Positions 57,647 through 64,000 of a stretch of 64,000 nt of DNA are shown here, one piece after another. How positions within the stretch are numbered: the first letter of the stretch is position 1; each line of letters opens with the position of its first letter. This stretch comes from Atopobiaceae bacterium (lineage in GTDB: Bacteria > Actinomycetota > Coriobacteriia > Coriobacteriales > Atopobiaceae), in NCBI GenBank assembly GCA_902834555.1, contig CADFJN010000007.1:62001-126000 (forward strand). The letters run 5' to 3'. A program made the translations under genes and the position numbers. A model generated the notes under the pieces. That model worked only from the letters and a program-made list of their open reading frames with translations, was not told the DNA's origin and did not search any database.

Positions 57647-59299
57647 CTAGTTGCTCTTTGAAGTGCCCGAAGCGCCAGACGTCTTGGACGAGGTCGAGAC
57701 GCTACCGGAAGACGTCCGAGATCCCGATGTGCTAGTGGTGTCCGAGGTGTTGTCGTTTCCTGACGAATCGCTCGAACTGCTTGAGGTTGAGTCCTTAGAG
57801 CTAGCGTCAGTGGTGGCTACGGGAGTCCCTTGAATGGTGAGAGAGCCAATACCGGATGCCCTAGAATCAAAGCTCTTCTGTGTACCATTCTCGGTAACAG
57901 CGACCACGCCAGGGTTGCCAGCGCGGATGGTGATGGAGTCCGTGACTGTATAGCTCTGCTCCCAGGGCCCCGTGACAGTACTTGCAACCTCGCTGGTGCC
58001 ATCGTTTGTGATCTCGAGCCACGAGGTCTCACCGCTTGCAACGGAGATCGTGACAACCGTCTCGGTCGCCTTTGTGGAATCGCTTGCGGTGCTGTCTGAG
58101 TCGGCCGTCCCCTTGGTAGTTGTGGTTGTGGTTGGCGTAGACGAGGTGCCTGTAGACGTCGAATTGGTCGAGCTGGTGTCAGTGGACGTGGTGCTCACGG
58201 GAACAGTCGTCTTACTCTCCTGGGACGTTGAGCGGCTGCTCACGCACGAACGCACCGAGAAGACCAGGATGAGGGTGAGCGCCAACGCAAGAGCGCAGAT
58301 CACGAGAAGCGTTGCACGACGATTGTCCTGGGCCCCGCGACCACGGGAGCGCCCGGAGAGGCGACCGCGCTGGTCATCACGGCGACGCACCTTGGGTCTG
58401 TCGACGCTTGCAATATTTCTCGACGAGCGCCTCCCCGAGATGGTCGACGCACGATCGTAGGGCCTGGCCCCATCGTCGTAGCGAAGGTCATCTGTATACT
58501 CGCCAGCGCGCACGCTCCTCGTGCTCACGCTGTCTCGCTCGTAGAGGCGCTGCGCGCGGGACGTATCGCGACGGTAAGCTCGCGCGGTCTCGCGCCTCTC
58601 CTCCACGCCGTTTTGTCCCTCGCGCAAGAGGCGGTTGGCCGGATCGTCCACTCGGCGCCTTTGCTGAGCATACCTACCGCGCTGGCGCGAGGCGTAGCGA
58701 TCCCTATCGCGCTCACGGCTGTCATCACGCTCGCGCTCAGACGTGGAGTTGTACGGCCTTCCGTAGACGTACTCGGCATGAGAGTAGGACGGCGACTGGC
58801 TGCGGGAGCCACCGGGGTAGCTCGAGCCAGCAAGCGGCACCGAGGAGGGGGTGCGGGGCCTGGGTCCAGAGGTGGTAGCAAAGGCACCCATGTCGCCGGC
58901 CGGTCCGCCGGAGGTAGGTAACAAACCTCGATACTGCACGTATGCCTTGGGTCGCGACTCAGCCTCATTCACCACGTCGTAGCCCTGTACGCCTCGGCCC
59001 GACTGGGTATCGCGCGTGCGGCGGCGAAGCTCATGCGAGGAGGTACCATGCACGTGCTCGTAGAGCTCCTCCTGGAAGAGGTCGACTATCTCGCGCGGGT
59101 TGAGCCCCAGGTAACGTGCATACGACGACAGCATGCCCTGCGCATAGCCGCTCTGGGGAATGTTTTCGAAATCGCCTTCTTCAAAGGCGATGAGGACCTG
59201 CTCTTTGAGCTTTAACACCTGAGAGGCCTGGCCCACCGTGAGGCCAAGTTGGCGACGACGGTCAAGCAGCATCTCGCTGAAGCGCGGACGCGACGGCAT
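57647..59299 (-). CDS. rodZ: RodZ-like HTH/transmembrane protein
   Basis: 550 aa. N-terminal HTH_25 domain (~5-85; RRRQLGLTVGQASQVLKL, YAQGMLSSYARYLGL), a long Arg/Ser/Tyr-rich cytoplasmic linker (~90-330) dense in RDRDR-type repeats, one membrane helix (TLLVICALALALTLILVFSV), a Thr/Ser-rich extracellular stretch and a DUF4115-like beta domain (VASGETSWLEITNDG), ending in a Ser/Thr tail. RodZ links the MreB-type cytoskeleton to wall synthesis. The linker and tail are unusually long. GGAGG precedes the ATG. Confidence 0.85.
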   Translation of the reverse strand: MPSRPRFSEMLLDRRRQLGLTVGQASQVLKLKEQVLIAFEEGDFENIPQSGYAQGMLSSYARYLGLNPREIVDLFQEELYEHVHGTSSHELRRRTRDTQSGRGVQGYDVVNEAESRPKAYVQYRGLLPTSGGPAGDMGAFATTSGPRPRTPSSVPLAGSSYPGGSRSQSPSYSHAEYVYGRPYNSTSERERDDSRERDRDRYASRQRGRYAQQRRRVDDPANRLLREGQNGVEERRETARAYRRDTSRAQRLYERDSVSTRSVRAGEYTDDLRYDDGARPYDRASTISGRRSSRNIASVDRPKVRRRDDQRGRLSGRSRGRGAQDNRRATLLVICALALALTLILVFSVRSCVSSRSTSQESKTTVPVSTTSTDTSSTNSTSTGTSSTPTTTTTTKGTADSDSTASDSTKATETVVTISVASGETSWLEITNDGTSEVASTVTGPWEQSYTVTDSITIRAGNPGVVAVTENGTQKSFDSRASGIGSLTIQGTPVATTDASSKDSTSSSSSDSSGNDNTSDTTSTSGSRTSSGSVSTSSKTSGASGTSKSN

Positions 59300-59305
59300 G
59301 GTGGG

Positions 59306-61807
59306 CTACACCTCCTCAAAATCCTGCTCGGCGGCCTTGAGGTCCTCGAGGCCCTCCTTGTCGAGAAGCACATCGCGAGGCTTTGATCCGTTTGCCGGGC
59401 CCACGACGCCCTTGTTCTCGAGCATGTCCATGATTCTTCCCGCCCTAGCGTACCCCACCGAGAGCGCTCGCTGGAGGCTGGAGGTAGAACCAAGCTGAGA
59501 GTTCACAACGATATCGGCTGCCTCCCAGAGGAGAGGGTCATCGGCGGGAGCAGATGCCTCGCTGGGGCCACCAGGCGACATGGGCGAGACGGCAGTGAGA
59601 ATGTCGTCGTGATAATCGGTATCGTGGTGCTCCTTGATGAAGTCAACCACACGCTCGACCTCCTCCTCCGACACAAAGCAACCTTGCGCGCGGCGCGGGC
59701 GCTGGCCGCGAAGCTTGTAGAGCATGTCGCCGTGGCCGAGGAGGCGCTCGGCACCCGTCTGGTCGAGGATGATTCGAGAGTTCATGCCGTTGTCGACCGA
59801 GAGCGCCACGCGGTTGTCGATGTTGGCCTTGATGAGGCCGGTCACGACGTCTGCCGAGGGGCGTTGCGTGGCAACGATGAGGTGGATGCCGGCGGCTCGC
59901 CCGAGCTGGGCAATGCGCACGATCGATGCCTCGACATCCTTGCCGGCGACCATCATGAGGTCGGAGAGCTCGTCGATCACGATGACGAAGTACGGCATGT
60001 GCTTGGGAGGGTTCTCCATGTCTGCGTACTTGCCACCATCGACATCGCGGTTGTAGGACTTGATGTCGCGAACCTTGTAGTGCTCGAAGACCTTGAGGCG
60101 GCGCTCCATCTCGGTGACGCCCCAGGAGAGGGCGCTTGCTGCCTTGTTTGGCTCGGTCACCACGGGGACGTAGAGGTGGGGCAGGCCGGCGTAGTAGGTG
60201 AACTCGACGCGCTTGGGGTCCACCATGATGAGACGGACCTCCTCGGGCGTGGCACGCATGAGGATGGTCATGACAATGCTGTTGAGCAGCACGGACTTAC
60301 CAGAACCAGTGGTGCCTGCAACCAGAAGGTGCGGCAGGCCGGCAATGTCCACCACAACGGGGTTGCCCTCGGAGTCGCGGCCAAACGCGGCCTCGAGCGG
60401 GCCACCCTTGACGTAGGTAAGCACGTCTCCAAGATAGACAGGCTGCGTTGTCTTGTTGGGAATCTCAATGCCCACGAGCGAGGTGCCCGGGATGGGTGCG
60501 AAGATGCGCACCGAGCGGGAGGCAAGCGAGAGCGCAATGTCATCCTGGAGGTTGGTGATCTTGCTCACGCGCTCGCCCTCGCCCATCTCGATCTTGAAGG
60601 TGGTGACGGAGGGGCCAGCGACCCAGCCGACCACGCGCGAGGTGAGACCAAACTCCTCGAGGGTGCCTTGGAGCTTAGCCGCAACGGATGAGAGCTCCTC
60701 GTCGGACTCTGCGCTCACGCCGGAGTTGGGGTTCACCTTGAGCATGTCTGCAGGCGGGAGTTCCTTGTCTTCATCGGCAGTGGCAGGCTCGGGCGACTGT
60801 GCGCGCTTGGTGGCGGACTCCTCGCCGGCCAGGAATGCGGAGGTTACCCCCCTATTACCCTTTTCCTTTGACGCACGGGAGGCACGGGCCTTCGGGGCCT
60901 TCTCGGGGATGTCAAGGAGTGTCGTGGGAGCGGCGTTAAGCAGAGTCGTGGCGCCGTCGTCCTGCTCCCCCAGCTCGGCTGTCGCAGGGTTGGGCTTCTT
61001 GGAGCGACCACGCCGAAGCACACTCGTCTTGCGCGCGCCAATGAAGGACGTCTCGCCCTCGCCCGTCTCGTCAAAGAGCGAACCCTGGGCACGTGCTGCT
61101 GGAACCGCTGCCAGCGGAGCTGCCGCTTCAGCCTGGGCTGCCTCGCGCTCGGCCGCGCGCTCCTCGCGCGCAATGCGATGACTCTCGGAAGCCTCTTGGG
61201 CACGCAGGTGAATCTTGGAAACCGCACCAGAAATCGAGAACCCGCACACCACGGCACCCGCAATGACGACGCCAACGAGAATAACATTGCCAACGATAAG
61301 GCCCACGAGACGAACGAGCATATAGGCAATGCCGCCGCCCACGTAGCCACCGGCGGACTCGAGCGTGGACTCCGCCAGGGCAACCTGCGGGTTATCCGCA
61401 ACCCCTGGGTGATTAAGCGAGAGCATCGCCAGGATGGCGAGGACAATGAGCACAAGGCCAGCCGCCACGCGCCCGGAGATGGGCCCGTCCTCATCCATGA
61501 AGAACGTGCACGCAAAGATGAAGAGAGCTATGGGGGCAAGAATCGCGCCGGTACCAAAGAGCAGTGAAAGCGCATGGCCAACCATGCTCGTTACGATGGC
61601 CGAGGTTGGTGCAACCAGCGAGACGAACATGGCCACGGCAACAACGGCCAAGACCACGCCGAGGATATCGTTCTGCGTGGACGAAAGCCCCTGCGAGACC
61701 TTTTCAGCGGAGCGGCCACGTGGTGCCTGGCGTGCGCCGGCGCCCCGCGACTTCGACCCCTTCTTTGCTGCCTTGCCTGCTGCGTTTGATCTGCGATTCG
61801 AGGGCAT
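59306..61807 (-). CDS. ftsK: DNA translocase FtsK/SpoIIIE
   Basis: 833 aa. Lys/Arg/Gly-rich N-terminus, four membrane helices (~55-200), an Ala/Glu-rich linker (~200-370), then the motor: alpha/beta domains with Walker A VAGTTGSGKSVLLNS and Walker B FVIVIDELSDLMM, and the C-terminal gamma winged helix (ADIVVNSQLGSTSSLQRAL, then YARAGRIMDMLE) that reads KOPS/SRS. It pumps chromosome ends through the septum. GGAGG precedes the ATG; 4 bp separate it from rnj. Confidence 0.95.
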   Translation of the reverse strand: MPSNRRSNAAGKAAKKGSKSRGAGARQAPRGRSAEKVSQGLSSTQNDILGVVLAVVAVAMFVSLVAPTSAIVTSMVGHALSLLFGTGAILAPIALFIFACTFFMDEDGPISGRVAAGLVLIVLAILAMLSLNHPGVADNPQVALAESTLESAGGYVGGGIAYMLVRLVGLIVGNVILVGVVIAGAVVCGFSISGAVSKIHLRAQEASESHRIAREERAAEREAAQAEAAAPLAAVPAARAQGSLFDETGEGETSFIGARKTSVLRRGRSKKPNPATAELGEQDDGATTLLNAAPTTLLDIPEKAPKARASRASKEKGNRGVTSAFLAGEESATKRAQSPEPATADEDKELPPADMLKVNPNSGVSAESDEELSSVAAKLQGTLEEFGLTSRVVGWVAGPSVTTFKIEMGEGERVSKITNLQDDIALSLASRSVRIFAPIPGTSLVGIEIPNKTTQPVYLGDVLTYVKGGPLEAAFGRDSEGNPVVVDIAGLPHLLVAGTTGSGKSVLLNSIVMTILMRATPEEVRLIMVDPKRVEFTYYAGLPHLYVPVVTEPNKAASALSWGVTEMERRLKVFEHYKVRDIKSYNRDVDGGKYADMENPPKHMPYFVIVIDELSDLMMVAGKDVEASIVRIAQLGRAAGIHLIVATQRPSADVVTGLIKANIDNRVALSVDNGMNSRIILDQTGAERLLGHGDMLYKLRGQRPRRAQGCFVSEEEVERVVDFIKEHHDTDYHDDILTAVSPMSPGGPSEASAPADDPLLWEAADIVVNSQLGSTSSLQRALSVGYARAGRIMDMLENKGVVGPANGSKPRDVLLDKEGLEDLKAAEQDFEEV

Positions 61808-61811
61808 GTGC

Positions 61812-63476
61812 CTAGACCTCCATCACGACCGGGATCACCATCGGCCGCGTGTGCGTCTTACTCCAAAGAAAATTAGAGAGCGAGTTTCTCACTCCCTTGC
61901 GGACGGTGTCAATGCTCGCGCCGTTGCCCTTCTCCAGACGCTCGACCTGCGAGCGCACAAGATCGCGGGCATCGCCCATGAGAACCTCGTCTGTGGCGAA
62001 GGAGACGCCTCGCCCAGAGAGGTCTATGGTGTCGACGGAGTGGTTCCTCGAGCGGATGGCAACAACGCACGTGATGACGCCGTCCTGCGCAAGACGCTGT
62101 CGGTCGCGCAGGACCACGGGGTTGGCATCTGTGATGGAGAGACCGTCGACGTAGACCACGCCAGAGTCCACGGAGGGTCCGCGGCGGGCCTTGCCATGGC
62201 GGACCTCGAGAGAGTCTCCGTTGTCGAGGATGAAGATGTTCTTCTCGGGAATGCCAACCTGTTGCGCGAGCTTGGCGTGGGCGCGCAGGTGCTGGGCCTC
62301 GCCGTGGACCGGCATGAAGTTGCGCGGCTTGACCATGGCGAGCATGAGCTTGAGCTCCTCCTGCGAGCCGTGGCCGGAGACGTGGACAAGGGCCTGGCTC
62401 TTGTCGTAGATGTCGCAGCCCAGCTTTGAGAGCGAGTTGATGATGCCCTGGACGCTCTTCTCGTTGCCCGGGATGGGGTTGGCCGAGATGATGACCGTGT
62501 CGCCCTCGTGGATCGAGAGGCTCTTGTGCTCGCCGTTGGCCATGCGGGCAAGCGCCGAGAGGGGCTCGCCCTGGCTGCCGGTGCAGAGGACCACGATCTG
62601 CTCGTCCGGGAGCTTCTCGAGGTCATATGCGTCGATGATGTTCTCGTCGGCAATGCGCAGGTAGCCAAGCTCCCGGGCCACCTTGGTGTTGGTGACCATG
62701 GAGCGGCCCGTCACCACAACCTTGCGGCCAACTGCCACGGAGGCATCGCAGATCTGCTGTAGGCGATGGATGTGGCTCGAGAACGAGGCGACAAAGACGC
62801 GGCCGGGCGCATTCTTGATGATGTGGCGAAGCGCCGGTCCTACGGCTGCTTCAGAAGGGGTGAAGCCGGGACGGGTTGCGTTGGTGGAGTCGGAGAGCAG
62901 GACGTCGATACCCTCGGCAGCAAAGCGGTTGATGGCAGCGTAGTTGGGTCGCACACCATCGATGGGGGTCTGGTCGAGCTTGAAGTCGCCGGTGTGCATG
63001 ACGTTGCCCGCAGGCGTGTTCATGAAGACGCCAAACGCGGCGGGAATGGAGTGCGTCATGGCGAAGAACGTGATGTTAAAGGCGCCCAGGGTGATGGTGG
63101 AGCCGTCCTGGACCTCGCGGAACTTGGGGCTCTTGATGTTGTGCTCGGCAAGCTTGCCCTCGATGATGCCAAGGGTGAGCTTGCTGGAGTAGATGGGCAC
63201 CTTGTGGGTTAGGTCCTGCAACAGGTACGGAAGGGCACCCGTATGATCCTCGTGGCCGTGGGTGATGATGATGCCGCGCAGCTTGTCCTCGTTCTCCAGG
63301 ACATAGGTGTAGTCAGGCAGGATAAGGTCGATGCCAGGCTGTTCGTCATCGGGGAACATGAGGCCGGCATCAATCATGACCATGTCGTTTCCGTACTCGA
63401 ACACGGTCATGTTCTTGCCGATCCCGTCAAGACCACCAAGAGGGATGATCTTGAGGGCGGTATCTTTCTTTGGCAT
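61812..63476 (-). CDS. rnj: Ribonuclease J
   Basis: 554 aa. Metallo-beta-lactamase motif HGHEDHTGALPYL, beta-CASP domain with SFSSHIHRLQQI, LCTGSQGEPLSAL and HVSGHGSQEELKLML; it ends after the C-terminal dimer domain (SNFLWSKTHTRPMVIPVVME). 5'-3' exonuclease and endonuclease in RNA maturation and decay, functional partner of RNase Y encoded 11 kb away. GAGGAAAGG precedes the ATG. Confidence 0.96.
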   Translation of the reverse strand: MPKKDTALKIIPLGGLDGIGKNMTVFEYGNDMVMIDAGLMFPDDEQPGIDLILPDYTYVLENEDKLRGIIITHGHEDHTGALPYLLQDLTHKVPIYSSKLTLGIIEGKLAEHNIKSPKFREVQDGSTITLGAFNITFFAMTHSIPAAFGVFMNTPAGNVMHTGDFKLDQTPIDGVRPNYAAINRFAAEGIDVLLSDSTNATRPGFTPSEAAVGPALRHIIKNAPGRVFVASFSSHIHRLQQICDASVAVGRKVVVTGRSMVTNTKVARELGYLRIADENIIDAYDLEKLPDEQIVVLCTGSQGEPLSALARMANGEHKSLSIHEGDTVIISANPIPGNEKSVQGIINSLSKLGCDIYDKSQALVHVSGHGSQEELKLMLAMVKPRNFMPVHGEAQHLRAHAKLAQQVGIPEKNIFILDNGDSLEVRHGKARRGPSVDSGVVYVDGLSITDANPVVLRDRQRLAQDGVITCVVAIRSRNHSVDTIDLSGRGVSFATDEVLMGDARDLVRSQVERLEKGNGASIDTVRKGVRNSLSNFLWSKTHTRPMVIPVVMEV

Positions 63477-63842
63477 TGCTGGAGGGATCCTTTCCTCGTG
63501 GTCAATACGTGCGGCTTGCGCCGTTATCTAGTGAGCGGTCCTGGTGGCCGTGTGCTACCAGCCGCAACAGATACGAATTGGTAAGCCAATGCAGGGTGAA
63601 GGTGCACTGGAACTCTAGCCTATCCATTGTAACCAAGACGATGAAGACGTGGCGAGGCTCCACGATGATTGCGGAGTGAGACAAGGGGACTGCCGACAAC
63701 AGTCCAACGCGTGGTGTCACACCCTACAAGCGCTCACCACGTCTATGGGGCAGGAATTGGACATTTTCCGATGTCCCAGGCCAATGAAATGTATAGATTC
63801 AGCCCCACAGCGCAATGGGAAGTAGCACCAGCCACAAGAAAA
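63477..63842. other. Non-coding gap upstream of rnj
   Basis: About 370 bases without a convincing gene on either strand. It contains a small dyad GGACAT/ATGTCC (63757-63774) and must include the rnj promoter and leader, but no clear -35/-10 pair was found. Confidence 0.4.
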
Positions 63843-63872
63843 GCGGGCGGCACCCGATGGGGCACCGCCCGC
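63843..63872 (-). terminator. Terminator of the gene entering from the right
   Basis: 8-bp G/C stem GCGGGCGG/CCGCCCGC with an inner CCC/GGG pairing; on the minus strand followed by TTTTCTT. Confidence 0.85.
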
Positions 63873-63898
63873 CACAAAAGGCAGTGAGCCGAGAAGAC

Positions 63899-64000
63899 CT
63901 ACTGAGCCTCGTGGTGACGGCGCGGCTGGCGCTTCTCGCCATTCTCGCCGCCGTTGTTGTTGCGAGAGGAACCCTCGCCACGGTCGCCGGGATGACGACG
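63899..64000 (-). CDS. C-terminal tail of an unidentified basic protein (partial)
   Basis: The last 33 codons of a minus-strand gene whose 5' part is outside the window. The tail is Arg/Gly/Asn/His-rich (RRHPGDRGEGSSRNNNGG, then a basic HHEAQ end), a low-complexity type seen at the ends of RNA helicases and other RNA-binding proteins. It stops at 63899 and is followed by a strong terminator. Identity cannot be given. Confidence 0.6.
   Translation of the reverse strand, partial: RRHPGDRGEGSSRNNNGGENGEKRQPRRHHEAQ

Noticed and set aside
1..64000. tRNA, rRNA, CRISPR array, integrase or transposase genes
   Set aside because: None recognised on reading both strands; negative result limited by working by eye without covariance-model searches.

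Overview
The window looks like chromosome of a high-GC, Gram-positive actinobacterium of the class Coriobacteriia, probably Olsenella/Atopobiaceae-like. This placement is inferred from gene content, not from a marker tree. It combines actinobacterial traits (a GarA/OdhI-like FHA gene next to an FtsR-like MerR regulator) with a Firmicute-like housekeeping set (RNase Y, RNase J, SpoVS, LexA beside a YneA-like LysM protein, SOS boxes of the CGAAC-N4-GTTYG type). Anaerobe-type functions are prominent: HypA/HypB, a large multi-cluster flavin/Fe-S oxidoreductase, an Old-Yellow-Enzyme-type reductase and aconitase X. No rRNA, tRNA, CRISPR array or insertion sequence was recognised.

1-12.2 kb is the accessory part. 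It starts with the end of a DUF1667 gene, then an AbiEi-like gene bracketed by two copies of an ~80-bp inverted-repeat element (a third copy lies at 8.8 kb). Next come an isochorismatase-fold hydrolase, a hotdog thioesterase and a C39-type peptidase, an HD protein, and a hypB - 968-aa oxidoreductase - hypA operon. A HAD phosphatase, a His-rich Bfd-like ferredoxin, a DUF1700 gene cut off at its 5' end beside another inverted-repeat element, and an alanyl-tRNA editing gene broken by one extra base in a G7 tract complete this part.

12.4-32.7 kb is metabolic: a PTS permease paired with a ceramidase-like protein, a MATE pump, RecQ, an operon of an Fe-S flavoenzyme with split aconitase X, serC-serA, DUF1292, an M20 peptidase, and a run of CDP-alcohol phosphatidyltransferase, D-Ala-D-Ala carboxypeptidase, GcvT-like, RidA, FHA, MerR and apt genes.

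32.8-42.2 kb holds two paralogous coiled-coil NlpC/P60 cell-wall hydrolases sharing a 189-bp block of identical DNA (recent gene conversion), a ClC transporter, an exported unknown, trxB and two NCS2 nucleobase permeases.

42.2-64 kb is a conserved information-processing block, mostly on the minus strand: dut-nrdR, the lexA/LysM divergent pair with three SOS boxes, hflX-miaA-miaB-spoVS, a GHKL ATPase of unknown role with RNase Y, recX-recA (SOS box inside the promoter spacer), cinA-pgsA-rimO-yajQ, rodZ, ftsK and RNase J. Its order closely recalls the Bacillus spoIIIE-rodZ-pgsA-cinA-recA-rny-spoVS-miaB-miaA-hflX-lexA region. The window ends in the basic C-terminal tail of an unidentified gene.
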